Below, piece by piece: positions 8,094 through 17,522 of a stretch of DNA of 64,000 nt. Under the pieces are notes generated by a model that was not told the DNA's origin, made no database searches, and saw only the letters and a program-made list of their open reading frames with translations. Source of the DNA: JBAZJI01 sp964596325. Its GTDB lineage: Bacteria; Patescibacteriota; Minisyncoccia; Minisyncoccales; JAGOPM01. The first letter of the stretch is position 1. Each line of letters begins with the position of its first letter. Position numbers and translations under genes: made by a program. The stretch lies in NCBI GenBank assembly GCA_964596325.1, contig CAZQSQ010000003.1, positions 1 through 64,000 of the forward strand, in the 5' to 3' direction.

Positions 8094-11000
8094 ATGAAGA
8101 AATTTTTCGTCTTTCTTTTTTGCGTATTCCTGATTGCTTTTGCCGCCAGCTATACCCAAGCGGCCCAATTCGCGACCAGAATAATTTTCGGTAACCGCTC
8201 GACGTCTTTTGACGATCCCTATTTTACGTTTTTCCCCAGCGGAGTGGATTTAGAATTTTACTGGAAAGAAACTTCTGGGAAAACCGCAGACTATCCGTTT
8301 TTTGATGTCATTTGCTATTCGGCCTATGGATATACGGGACAAGAATACATTTCTTACGGGCAGCGCTCCACCCCCGCCCAATTAGTCGAGGGCGAAACGC
8401 CCAGCCAAAAAGAAATGACCGGTATTTGGAATGTGCCGCAGGATTCGCGTACCTACCAAGACACTGACGTGCCGCGTAACTGCTTCTGCAAAATGCGGGT
8501 ATTTGATAAAGGGAAAAATTTAGCCTATTCGAGCCCGGAATTCACAATCTGCCCCAGGGATGAAATTCCCAAACTTCTGCCCATGATTAATACCGAGGCC
8601 ACCACCCAAAACCAAAGTTTGGGCGATACGACTTTTCGGGCCAACTTTTACAGCAATGGTAATGACCTGCAAGAGCCTTACATCGCTTGGGACCTTTTCC
8701 CCAGAGAAACATTGGTCCGCGACGGCATGGAAAACAGCCTCGTTATCAGAATTGATCCGAATAAATCCACTGATGATCCCCCTCCGGTGCTAAATAACAG
8801 TATTTATTCTTATACCACTAAAAATTTCTTGCCCCCGCTGCAAAACTATTGTTATCAGGCCTCGGCTTGGAATAAAAACGGTTGGTTTTCCGGCAAGAGT
8901 ATTTGCGATATCAACGGCAAAACGGTTTTTCTTTACCGCACCAAGTTAAAAACCCTGCCCGCGGAAAAAATTACCAGAAACAGTGCGGTTCTAAGCATGG
9001 AGATAACCGACCCCGGGGATGACCCGAGCGGCGCCGTGCCTTGGTTTAATTATTACAATGCTTACGACCAAGATAATGTTTCCACGACCATAGAAATTCC
9101 TTATGCGGCCAATCCCAAGTTTACAAAAGCGGGAAAACATTTTGCCCAAATCACTGGCCTTCAGCCCTGTACTCCCTACTGCTTTTTTGCCTTAGCGCAC
9201 ACGGACTGGGGGTATTCAGTTGATAAAAAAAATGCCCAGTGCTTTACCACCTTAGGCGATGAGAATTGCCAAAACTGGGTGAAAAACGAAGCATATGACG
9301 AGTCTGCCGACTTTTTCTACCTGAAAAGATCAGATGGTCCGGAATTGGTAAACAAAATCCGGTTAGGCGGGCGGATTTTCCGTTTTGACCAAACCGTCAG
9401 TGTCAGCAGGGGCTATACTTATTTTTACTGGGCCAAATACCAAGATGCGCTGCGCAACCAATGGCAGGGCCCCATACCCAACCCAAAAATTCTAAAATCT
9501 ATTGATTTAAGAACGGAGCCGGGCGGGCAATATTTTACCACTGATCTGGACGTGGAATACAACCAAAAATATTGTTGGAAGGCGGCGGCGCAAAACTTAG
9601 GCCGCACCGAACAAAAAGCCTATGACGGCTACCAATGCTCAGAGGCGGTTTTGCCACTTCAATCCAAAACCGTTTCGGCTGAAGGTATCGGGACAACTAA
9701 GGCCCGGCTGGAAGGTGAAATCATAAGCTCGGGCGGAAACCGCAATGCCGTTAAAGCCTGGTTTGAATATTGGCCCTGCACTGATAAAAAACAAGTACCC
9801 GCTCCTGAAGACATAAGGTCCCTCCAAGACAAGGCTGTCGAAATATTTTATTACAAACAGAAAAAAGATTCGGGCAAAGTGACTTACGGANNNNNNNNNN
9901 NNNNNNNNNNNNNNNNNNNNNNNNNNNNNNNNNNNNNNNNNNNNNNNNNNNNNNNNNNNNNNNNNNNNNNNNNNNNNNNNNNNNNNNNNNATAGAAAATA
10001 TCACCGACAAAAGCGATATATTTTACCTCGCCGATTGCAGTATCGAGCCCCAAGCTAAAGATAAAGAACAATTTTTCGAAGCCAAGACAGGCTCCCGCAA
10101 CGGGCTTTATTATTTTGGCGCCCAAAATGGGCTTAAACCCGATACGGAATATTGCGTCCAAGCCGTGGGCGCAAATAATGCGGGGATAGCCTATGGAGAG
10201 ATAATCCCCTTCAAAACATCGTTTGCCAAGCCAACACTGGAAGCTGATGATTTCCGGATAAAAAACATTATCTATCCGGCCGACAGCAAAACCTTTTCCT
10301 ACAATGTTACGGGGCAACTGCTTTCCGATGGCAACACCACCAATGAGGGCGGCAGCGGCGCCCTTATCTGGGCCTATTGGTGGCTGGAAGGCGAACAGGT
10401 CAACACCAAGCTCAACCCCAAAGACGATCCTTTCTTCAAAAAAAATCCCCACCGGGTAACCTTTTCCCGCGCCGAAAAATCGGGCAGCCTGTTTGGAGTT
10501 TTAATCGGTAATGATCACTTGGACGGAAAAAAGAAATTTTTCGCCACCCTGATTGCTGAGAACATGGGCAAATACGGCGACAAAAAATATTCCTCCCCTG
10601 TAACCAAAGAATTCAATATCGAATCCCCACAAGCTTTGACTTTGAAAGCCTATTCCATGAGCTGGCAAAAAATTCTCTTCTCTGGAGCGGCCAAATCTCT
10701 GGGCAAGGGCAACCCCCAAGCCAAATATTACTTTAATATCTGCTCCGAGGAGCCGGCCGGAGACGATCCCTCGATCAGTTTTGATACCCGGTTTGCCTGC
10801 GCGCAGGGATTGCGTAAACGCGAGCACATGGTTGCTGTCCCGGCCGAGAAAGGAATGTTCTATTATGCCCTTAACAATCCGTTTGAAGATTATGTTTCCG
10901 AAAAAATGAAAAATCAGGGCCTCCCGGTTTATGAATACCTCGAAGTTAAGAAAAAATATTCCCGTTACATTTATAAATGGCAAGCTTGCGTGGCCACCGA

Positions 11001-11907
11001 CTGCACCGGGAACAATACCTTTTCCTGCTTGAATTGCGGGGAGCCCAAATCGATTATTTCTATGACTGACGTGCCGCAATTCTCCCAAACCAGCGGGCAA
11101 TACACTTCCTGCCGGCGCCTTTATGCCGTGGATAGAATGTCCGTGGTTGGCTCGGCCGGCTGTGGCGATAGCGCGCTTTCCATGTCTTTTGCCTACTGGT
11201 ATCGCAACGACAACTCCTTCCGCGTTAATTGGCAGCGGGAATATAATCTGGCCATTCGCGGCTGCTTTTATGACATCAAAACCAACAGCTGCAATGACGA
11301 TTGGAAACCATACGAAAAAATCGATGATTCCAAATTAAGCGTTGAAGAACGCTATGAAAAGTATGAGCCGACCACTTATAAAGTTTTGCGTTATTTAACC
11401 TGCAAAGGACTTTTTTCCGTTGATTGGGTTTTAAGCGGCAAATATAATATTTTTAAGGATTTCCAGACAAATCTGGGCATGGTCTTCATGCCGATTACCG
11501 GCTCGAGCAGCATGGGCGATAAATTCCCTGACCGACAATTTGTTAATTGGGAGCAAACTCAGAGATTTACTTCCCGGGGCATTCCGATAATTATGCGCTG
11601 CTACGGCAATCCATCTCACTATGTGAACATTTCGCGCTGGGATGAATATGACAAAAACTCGGTTAAAGCGGTTGGCAATGACTCGATTGCAGCCCCTCAG
11701 AGCCCCCGCAAATTATTCCGCCTGACCACGGCCATTGATAAAAATTACAATGGGAGGTTAAGCGATAGCTGCGGCCAAAATGTTTCCGGCTCAGCCGGAG
11801 ACCAAACTTATATCCTGTTCCCATTGAGCAAGCTCTCGGAGGTTGGCGAAATTTACGATATCTCAAAAAAAACCTTTAAGGACTTTAACCCGCCCGAATT
11901 GCAGTAA
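8094..11907 (+). CDS. Secreted multidomain protein: Fn3-like repeats plus C-terminal C39-like cysteine peptidase domain (contains gap)
   Basis: At least 1237 aa plus the part lost in the N run at 9891-9990. I chose ATG 8094 because it starts a signal peptide (MKKFFVFLFCVFLIAFAASY) and follows AAAGGTGAG. The frame before and after the gap differs, so the real gap is not 100 nt. The body holds several Fn3-like modules with recurring YCxxA motifs (TPYCFFALAH, QKYCWKAAAQN, TEYCVQAVG). The last 300 residues look like a C39-like (papain-fold) domain: DVPQFSQT, then GCGDSALSMSFAYW with the candidate catalytic Cys, then GIPIIMRC and NPSHYVNISRWDEY with the candidate His. It is probably surface-exposed or released, and could process or bind peptides. 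It is followed by a good terminator. Confidence 0.8.
9891..9990. other. Assembly gap (100 N)
   Basis: The flanks do not match each other, so sequence is really missing. The gap lies inside the Fn3-C39 gene, between Fn3-like repeats. Confidence 0.95.
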
Positions 11908-11911
11908 GCTT

Positions 11912-11942
11912 AAAAAGCCCCAAGTTATTTGGGGCTTTTTGA
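11912..11942 (+). terminator. Terminator after the Fn3-C39 protein
   Basis: AAAAAGCCCCAA-GTTA-TTTGGGGCTTTTT: a perfect 5-bp GC stem with A/T flanks and a T run. Confidence 0.9.
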
Positions 11943-11995
11943 TTGAGGCCCTGTCAAAACCCAGGAAGGCTTGATTTTATTAGCAACTTCGTGCA

Positions 11996-12024
11996 TTGAT
12001 TTTTTGCCTAAAATATGCTATAAT
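11996..12024 (+). promoter_or_regulatory. Promoter of the lipoprotein gene, shared sequence module
   Basis: TTGATT (11996-12001), 17-bp spacer, TATAAT (12019-12024) with TGC just before the -10 (extended -10). Positions 11985-12024 are closely similar to 57848-57887, including AACTTCGT and ATTGATTTTTTGCCTAA. Confidence 0.8.
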
Positions 12025-12093
12025 ATAAGTATCATAAGGCAACTTATGAATTAACAAAAAAATATACATCAAATAATCCAGAAGGAGGATTAA

Positions 12094-12684
12094 ATGAAAA
12101 ATATCAGCATTCTGATTTGCGTGGCAGTTGTTGCGATTCTGGCCGTTGGCTGCACTGGAAAAGGTGAAAAAGATTTGTCGGCCAACTTGGTGCCATCCGT
12201 TTCGGAAAGCCCCAAGAATGCTGCAAAGGTAATCACCTTCCCGACAGCCGCTCCCAAGGCAGTTGAACAAGTAGCCTCCCAGCCAAAGGAAGAAAAAGAA
12301 ATCCTAAGGCTTCAGGAAGGCCAAGAGGCAAAGCAGGCTCTCAGGGTTAAGGCCCAGTATTTTACCGGCCTTTCCGGAGAACAGCTTGTAGAAATCAGCG
12401 TGGAGAATTTCGGACGCTGGCAAAGTGAAGACATTTTGCTCGCCAAGGTTCGCTACTGGTACGAGGGAGAATCGCAGACAGTCACCAATGATTCTATCTC
12501 GATTGGCAGCGCCTCCTACTACTGGCAACCAACCCGAACCAGAAATGGCAACAAGCTGCTGCACTTCAACCTGGAAGTCTACAGTGCATTCGATGAAAAC
12601 CTTGAAGATTTGCCCCTGCTTGATGATGCCGGAAACAAAACGGAAATGATCACCCTGGGAACATTTGATGTCAATATGCCCTGA
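12094..12684 (+). CDS. Small lipoprotein, unknown function
   Basis: 196 aa. The signal peptide ends in the lipobox LAVGC at residues 16-20, so Cys20 should be lipidated and the protein held at the membrane outer face. Residues 25-85 form a low-complexity Ala/Pro/Glu/Lys linker. Residues 86-196 form a compact, probably beta-rich domain with many Trp and Tyr (VRYWYEGES, SASYYWQPTRTRNG), reminiscent of FxLD/DUF4352-type extracellular domains, though I cannot name it. It has a strong AAGGAGG site 6 nt before the ATG and is monocistronic. Confidence 0.8.
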   Translation: MKNISILICVAVVAILAVGCTGKGEKDLSANLVPSVSESPKNAAKVITFPTAAPKAVEQVASQPKEEKEILRLQEGQEAKQALRVKAQYFTGLSGEQLVEISVENFGRWQSEDILLAKVRYWYEGESQTVTNDSISIGSASYYWQPTRTRNGNKLLHFNLEVYSAFDENLEDLPLLDDAGNKTEMITLGTFDVNMP

Positions 12685-12703
12685 TTAAAAACCAAGGCAT
12701 CAC

Positions 12704-12733
12704 AAAAGGCCCCCGCTTCACGAGGGCCTTTAA
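12704..12733. terminator. Bidirectional terminator
   Basis: AAAAGGCCCCCGC-TTCACG-AGGGCCTTTAA between convergent genes 12094-12684 (+) and 12741-13238 (-). Confidence 0.85.
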
Positions 12734-12740
12734 CTATTTA

Positions 12741-13238
12741 TTAACCTTGTTCTTTGAAGACGTAAATCAATTTATTCTTGTCGTTGCGGTGCAAAATTTC
12801 GCCCTCGGGCGGCCAAGGATCATAAGCCGCTTCATCGAGCACTTTGCCGTCTTTATCCAAAATCCGGATATTCTCGGCATTCTTATTACTCCACACAAAA
12901 CTCTTTTGGGTAAAAAAATGAAAATCTGCGCCTTCCCGATCTTGGCGCTCCATGGCGGCTTCGGCCATCAGCTTGCCGGAGTGGATGCGCAAAACTTTCT
13001 CCGCGCCCAATTCGAAGTGAATATCTGCGGGAAATTCTAAAACATCCCACCAAATCACTTGCCCGTCTTTCTCAATTTGCTTTTGGAGTTTTACTCCTCC
13101 CATTATATAGTGCCCTACCAACGCATCGTATTTCAAATCTATCCATTCGCTGGAAACTTGATGCACAGGGGCGTCCGAAACGCCATCGTAACGGTCTTTA
13201 CCCTCGGGGTTTGGCTTAATTTGCCATATCTTGAGCAT
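12741..13238 (-). CDS. Small lamin-tail-like domain protein
   Basis: 165 aa with no signal peptide or membrane segment. KPNPEGKDR and SSEWIDLKYDAL near the N terminus, and FVWSNKNAENIRILDKDG with VLDEAAYDPW near the C terminus, follow the pattern of lamin-tail (LTD, Ig-fold) domains: NPxGxDxxxEWIEL at the start and a NxxDxAxLxDxxGxxVDxxxY strand pair at the end. The molecular role is unknown. It lies 28 nt after map, but a promoter (13254-13281) overlaps the end of map, so it can be transcribed alone. Confidence 0.65.
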   Translation of the reverse strand: MLKIWQIKPNPEGKDRYDGVSDAPVHQVSSEWIDLKYDALVGHYIMGGVKLQKQIEKDGQVIWWDVLEFPADIHFELGAEKVLRIHSGKLMAEAAMERQDREGADFHFFTQKSFVWSNKNAENIRILDKDGKVLDEAAYDPWPPEGEILHRNDKNKLIYVFKEQG

Positions 13239-13253
13239 ATTTTTGTCTGTTTA

Positions 13254-13281
13254 ATTATATTATGCTTTATGAATAAGTTAA
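13254..13281 (-). promoter_or_regulatory. Promoter for 12741-13238
   Basis: Minus-strand TTAACT (13276-13281), 16-bp spacer, TATAAT (13254-13259). The -35 lies within the last codons of map. Confidence 0.55.
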
Positions 13282-14013
13282 AGCCTCCGGGCCATTATCC
13301 GTAATGGCCACCATGTGTTCGAAATGAGAAGCCAAAGAGCCATCGGCCGTCCGATAAGAAAAGCCATCGGAACCTTTTTTGATTTCCCAATCACCATTAG
13401 TAATCATCGGTTCAATGCAAAAAACCATTCCTTTTTTAATGACTTGGCCAGTCCCTCTTTTGCCATAATTGAGGATTTGCGGATCCTCGTGGAGCTCTTT
13501 GCCAATCCCGTGGCCGCACAAATCGCGCACCACCGAGAAGCCCTGCGCTTCGACATACTTTTGGATTTCGTAACCGATGTCGCCAAAAGTATTGCCCGGC
13601 ACGGCTGTTCTGATGCCCAGTTTCAAAGCTTCCTTGGCAACTTTGCACAAGCGTTGCGCTTCATAATCCGGGCGCCCCACAACCATGCTGATGGCCATGT
13701 CGGTATTATAGCCTTTATAAATCGCCCCGCAGTCCAATGACAGAAGATCGCCATCTTTTAAGACAGTGCCATTGGCGATTCCGTGCACCACCACATCATT
13801 AATGGAAATGCAGGTCACATTAGGAAAACCGCCATAATCTTTGAAATTACTTTTAAGCCCATTCTGCAAAAGAAGCTTGGCACAAGCTTCTTCGATTTCG
13901 GTATCCAAAATTCCCGGCTTAACCATTTTAGCCAGTTCCTGCAAAATAGCGGAAAGCAGCTTGCCGCCTTCGCGCATTGTTTCGATTTCCTCCTTGGTCT
14001 TCAAAATAATCAT
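13267..14013 (-). CDS. map: Methionine aminopeptidase, type I
   Basis: Removes N-terminal Met from nascent proteins. 248 aa, a normal type Ia length. The metal and catalytic residues are visible: His in VVVHGIANG, Asp in SLDCG and NTDMAI, His in CGHGIG and LHEDP, Glu in CIEPM and HFEHMVAIT. Its ATG overlaps the adk stop by 4 nt, so adk and map are coupled, as in many secY-adk-map operons. Confidence 0.97.
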   Translation of the reverse strand: MIILKTKEEIETMREGGKLLSAILQELAKMVKPGILDTEIEEACAKLLLQNGLKSNFKDYGGFPNVTCISINDVVVHGIANGTVLKDGDLLSLDCGAIYKGYNTDMAISMVVGRPDYEAQRLCKVAKEALKLGIRTAVPGNTFGDIGYEIQKYVEAQGFSVVRDLCGHGIGKELHEDPQILNYGKRGTGQVIKKGMVFCIEPMITNGDWEIKKGSDGFSYRTADGSLASHFEHMVAITDNGPEALTYS

Positions 14014-14708
14014 GACAAAAATCCTAATAATTCATCAAAAAGTTTGGCGGGCGTGTTTTCTCCGGAAAATATTTTAACCTTCAAACCTTCTTTTTGGAAA
14101 AACCCCACTAAAGGCTCTGTGCGCTCTTTGTATTGAGCAAAACGGACTTTGATGTGCTCTGCGTCATCGCCTACGCCCACGCGCTTAACTAATTTACTCC
14201 CATCAATCGGGCAATACTCTAACTTTTCAAATTCTTCAGAATGCAAGATGGAGTGGCGCATCAGTTCGCAGATCCTTCTGTGGCTGTTGCGGAAAATTGA
14301 GGTTTCCACGTCCTGATCCAAAACACAAACCCAAATATTTTCCCGGCCATAAAGTTTTTCCAAAAACGGCACAAGCTTTTCGCCTTCATAAAGCGTACGC
14401 GGGCTACCCGAAGTAATAACGCCTTTGCCTTCATTAAAAAGCTGCTCAATCTTGTCGTGCACCAGTTTAGTAACAAAAGGCGGGCTGCACAAGATGCCCT
14501 GGGAACGCATTTCTTTTTCGGCCTTGGCGTAGAATTTCTGGCCGTCAGCCTCCACAAAATCCTCATCGCGCGATTTGGCAAACCAATCTTCCAAAATTTT
14601 AGAAGTTTCAAAAAGATACAGGCCTAAACGCTCAGATAAAAGAGTGGCCTGTGTGCCTTTGCCCGAACCCGGCGGGCCGATGAGTATTACAAATTTTTCC
14701 TTCTCCAT
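14010..14708 (-). CDS. adk: Adenylate kinase (atypical)
   Basis: 232 aa NMP kinase. I chose the ATG at 14708 because it places the P-loop IGPPGSGKGTQ at residues 8-18, as usual. A longer upstream frame would add 32 residues unlike the family. The lid has a single CPIDGSKLVKR and then VRFAQYKERTEPLV. The NMP-binding region reads LFETSKILEDWF where typical Adk has HISTGDMLR, so substrate preference may differ. It is coupled to map. The neighbourhood is secY-(unknown)-adk-map. A second, larger kinase of this superfamily is at 38376-39452. Confidence 0.85.
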   Translation of the reverse strand: MEKEKFVILIGPPGSGKGTQATLLSERLGLYLFETSKILEDWFAKSRDEDFVEADGQKFYAKAEKEMRSQGILCSPPFVTKLVHDKIEQLFNEGKGVITSGSPRTLYEGEKLVPFLEKLYGRENIWVCVLDQDVETSIFRNSHRRICELMRHSILHSEEFEKLEYCPIDGSKLVKRVGVGDDAEHIKVRFAQYKERTEPLVGFFQKEGLKVKIFSGENTPAKLFDELLGFLS

Positions 14709-14756
14709 ACCTTTACCCAGAATAACACACTTTTGCCAATGGCAAAACCCCGGCCA

Positions 14757-14782
14757 AATAAAAACCGCCCTAAAGGCGGCTA
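14757..14782 (-). terminator. Terminator after the unknown protein at 14780-15474
   Basis: Minus-strand GCCGCC-TTTA-GGGCGGTTTTTATTT. The stop codon TAG of the gene sits at the base of the stem. Confidence 0.85.
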
Positions 14783-15474
14783 ACGGCCCATATGCGAATA
14801 GCAAGCGGCCGAGTCGAGAATGATTTTGTTACAAGCCAAGTTTATCAGCGAGTGGAAATTCGCCCAATGCCCGTCATTATCCAACCAAAGGCTCGTCCTT
14901 AAAACCGGCAGATCCTGGCTCCGGAAAATCGCTTCCACAATCAAGCGGCAACTGCCCGAATAAGCATGAACACCGGTAATTTGAAATTCGACGGTATCGG
15001 CTTTGGGGCCAGGCGCAAAAATGTACTGCATCTGCGCCAGATACGCATCCCGGAATTCTTCGGACTCTTGCTGATTAGCNNNNNNNNNNNNNNNNNNNNN
15101 NNNNNNNNNNNNNNNNNNNNNNNNNNNNNNNNNNNNNNNNNNNNNNNNNNNNNNNNNNNNNNNNNNNNNNNNNNNNNNNACTGCATCTGCGCCAGATACG
15201 CATCCCGGAATTCTTCGGACTCTTGCTGATTAGCTGGGTCTTTTACCCTCTCGTAAAATGTCTTGAAGGTATCAACGCGCAACTCGGGCAATTCCTTGGC
15301 CACTGGCATAACCTGAGAAAAAAATCCTTGCAAATCCCTTTCCAAAGCCTCACCAATCTTAAAGGCCAGTGATTCAATTTTGCTTTGGGATTGGCGATCG
15401 GTGGCAGCTTGGGCCTCCACGCGCTCAAAGAGGCCGGACACAAATGGTTCGCAGCTAAAATATTTTCCTATCAT
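14780..15474 (-). CDS. Unknown soluble protein, falsely split by an assembly gap
   Basis: The N run at 15080-15179 is flanked by identical 55-bp sequences. Removing the N run and one copy (155 nt) gives a single frame of 179 aa from ATG 15472-15474. The N-terminal half is helical (FERVEAQAATDRQSQSKIES, then KELPELRVDTFKTFYERVKD). The C-terminal half is mixed and contains FQITGVHAYSGSCRLIVEAI and LWLDNDGHWANFHSL. I do not recognise it. It lies between secY and adk, which are normally adjacent, and has its own promoter, a G-rich ribosome site (AAGGGGG) and its own terminator, so it looks like an inserted monocistronic unit. Confidence 0.75.
15025..15079. repeat. 55-bp gap-flank duplicate, left copy
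   Basis: Identical to 15180-15234 on the other side of the N run. This is an assembly artefact rather than biology. Confidence 0.95.
15080..15179. other. False assembly gap (100 N)
   Basis: Flanked by the same 55 bp on both sides. Collapsing it restores one reading frame, so no sequence is missing. Confidence 0.93.
15180..15234. repeat. 55-bp gap-flank duplicate, right copy
   Basis: Same 55 bp as 15025-15079. Confidence 0.95.
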
Positions 15475-15506
15475 CAGAACCCCCTTTTTTTTAATGGTCC
15501 ACCCAC

Positions 15507-15535
15507 AATATAGAGGAGAACATTCTTCCAGTCAA
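15507..15535 (-). promoter_or_regulatory. Promoter for 14780-15474
   Basis: Minus-strand TTGACT (15530-15535), 17-bp spacer, TATATT (15507-15512). The -35 directly follows the secY terminator. Confidence 0.8.
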
Positions 15536-15572
15536 CAAAAAATCCCCGCCGGCCGGCGGGGATTTTTTTAAT
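15536..15572. terminator. Terminator of the ribosomal protein-secY operon
   Basis: AAAAATCCCCGCCGG-CCGGCGGGGATTTTTTT, a perfect symmetrical hairpin with T runs in both directions. It ends the long minus-strand operon. Confidence 0.95.
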
Positions 15573-15574
15573 TC

Positions 15575-16909
15575 TTAAATAGTTTCGTAATCTCTCATCT
15601 GCAACTGGGCATTAACCTTCTTGATGGTGTCCATAACCACGGATACCACGATGAGTAGCGAAGTACCACCGACCAAGAAATCAAAACCTTGGATTTGGGT
15701 CAAAGAACCCACAATGGAAGGAGCGATGGCGATAAAGCCCAAGAAAGCGGCACCCACCAACAAAAGCCTATTAAGCGTAGTGTCGATGTATTTAGCCGTA
15801 TTTTCACCTGGCCTGATACCGGGCACAAAACCGCCGGTTTTTTGCAAATTGTCGGCGATATCTTTGGGATTAAAAACCACGGCCGCATAAAAATAAGTGA
15901 AGAAAAATACCAACAAGAAATAAATCAAATCATAGAGCCCCGCACCCCAAACTGCGCCGGGAATCGGCCCCCAGTACGGAAAAGACGTAAAGGTTCTGGC
16001 GAAAAATTCTGAAACGCCTTCCAAGCCTTTCATGGAAGGAATGCGCGCCAAAAGCTGGAAAATAGCTCCCGGGATAACCATAAACGAAACGGCAAAGATA
16101 ACCGGGATAACGCCGGTCGGATTAACCGATAATGGCAAATAAGTAGTTACACCGCCGAACATTTTGTTTCCCCTGACCTGCTTGGCATAGGAAACCGTGA
16201 TATTGCGGCGAGCCTCATTAATAGAAACCACCAAGCCGATCATGGCAATAGAGATAAGGGCAAAAACCGTCATATTCAGAATGCTGCTCAAATTCGAAGC
16301 GTCAAAAAGCATTATCTGATTGTAAATGCCATGAGGCAAGCGGGAAACGATACCGGCAAAAATCAACAAAGATACGCCATCGCCAATGCCCTTTTCAGAA
16401 ATTAACTCGCCTAAGAACATAACGACAACCGAGCCGGCGGCAATGGAAATCAGGGCACTGATTAAAACCGAAAGCGGCAAATTAGGTATCAAGCCTTGGG
16501 TTTGGAAAAGTTTTATCATGGCCCAACCCTGCAACAAAGCCAAAGGCACGGTGGCCAAACGGCTCCACTGGTTGATAGTCTTGCGGCCTGCCTCCCCACC
16601 TTCTTTCATCATTTCTTCAATGGAAGGGATAATCATGCCCAAAAGCTGGAAAATAATGCTGGCCGTAATATAAGGGCCCATGCCTAACATGACCAAGGAA
16701 AGATTTTCCAATCCTCCGCCCAAAATCATGTTCAAAAATCCGAACGCGCTATTCTGACCGCTGGCAAAAAACTTAGTAATCAAGGAGATATCAACCCCCG
16801 GAACAGGAATGCTTGCCATCAGGCGGAAAATGGCCATCATGGCGAGCACAAAAATAAATTTGTTGCGTAAATCCTTGGTTTTGAATATTTGTGTAATATG
16901 TCCGATCAT
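15575..16909 (-). CDS. secY: Protein translocase subunit SecY
   Basis: Pore subunit of the SecYEG channel in the cytoplasmic membrane. 444 aa with about ten membrane segments. Family landmarks include FRLMASIPVPGVD near the start, MLGMGPYITASIIFQLL, GIGDGVSLLIFAGI, and KDIADNLQKTGGFVPGIRPG near the C terminus. Last gene of the operon. The giant secreted proteins in this window presumably depend on it. Confidence 0.98.
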   Translation of the reverse strand: MIGHITQIFKTKDLRNKFIFVLAMMAIFRLMASIPVPGVDISLITKFFASGQNSAFGFLNMILGGGLENLSLVMLGMGPYITASIIFQLLGMIIPSIEEMMKEGGEAGRKTINQWSRLATVPLALLQGWAMIKLFQTQGLIPNLPLSVLISALISIAAGSVVVMFLGELISEKGIGDGVSLLIFAGIVSRLPHGIYNQIMLFDASNLSSILNMTVFALISIAMIGLVVSINEARRNITVSYAKQVRGNKMFGGVTTYLPLSVNPTGVIPVIFAVSFMVIPGAIFQLLARIPSMKGLEGVSEFFARTFTSFPYWGPIPGAVWGAGLYDLIYFLLVFFFTYFYAAVVFNPKDIADNLQKTGGFVPGIRPGENTAKYIDTTLNRLLLVGAAFLGFIAIAPSIVGSLTQIQGFDFLVGGTSLLIVVSVVMDTIKKVNAQLQMRDYETI

Positions 16910-16960
16910 AATAAGCTATTATAATATGCCTTAGCCCGTTTGGAAAACGGGCGGGCGCGC

Positions 16961-17518
16961 TTACTTTGCGGTTTTCTTTTCCGCTTTTTTGGAAGGAGTT
17001 TCCTTCTTAGCTACCACTTCCTTAACCTCCTTAGCCTCTTTGGCTGGCTTGGCTTTTTTCTGTTTGCCTGCCGGTTTGGCTTTGGCGATATAAATGGCCT
17101 TCCCGCCGGCTTCTTCAATACACTTGCGGGCGGAATTGGAAATCTTAACGCCGGAAACCTTCAAAACTTTATCGAGCTTACAGGTTCCCAAAATTTTGAC
17201 TTCCGGATAATAACCATGCCAAATGGAAATCAAACCCTTTTCGCACAAAGTGCTGGGGCTGACGATTTCGTTGGCTTGGAATTTCTTGGCCACGGCCTCT
17301 AATTCCAAAATTATCGGCTTGAGTTCAATAACCTCAAAGCGATAACCGCGCTTCTTGGGATAACGTTTAACGAATTGCCTGATAATCGGCTGGAAGTTGC
17401 GGCCTGCACGTGAACGCTGACCCTTGGCTCCGCGGCCGGAGAAAACGCCATGGGCGCCTCCGCGGGCAATGCGTTTCTTGCCCCTATTATTAGTTGTGCT
17501 CAGTTGGTGTGTCTGCAT
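16961..17518 (-). CDS. rplO: 50S ribosomal protein uL15
   Basis: 185 aa from ATG 17518, the start that gives MQTHQL as in uL15 and follows the rpsE stop with AAAGG. A start at 17542 would overlap rpsE. RIARGGAHGVFSGRGAKGQR is the core motif. The last 45 residues or so are a Lys/Ala/Glu-rich tail absent from typical uL15. It directly follows rpsE with no rpmD between. Confidence 0.95.
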   Translation of the reverse strand: MQTHQLSTTNNRGKKRIARGGAHGVFSGRGAKGQRSRAGRNFQPIIRQFVKRYPKKRGYRFEVIELKPIILELEAVAKKFQANEIVSPSTLCEKGLISIWHGYYPEVKILGTCKLDKVLKVSGVKISNSARKCIEEAGGKAIYIAKAKPAGKQKKAKPAKEAKEVKEVVAKKETPSKKAEKKTAK

Positions 17519-17522
17519 ACCT

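Noticed and set aside
9891..9990. Frameshift in the Fn3-C39 gene
   Set aside because: The frame change coincides with the N run, whose length is a placeholder.
14709..14804. 32-residue N-terminal extension of Adk
   Set aside because: It would run through the region after the upstream terminator and move the P-loop away from its normal position; ATG 14708 has an AAAGG site.
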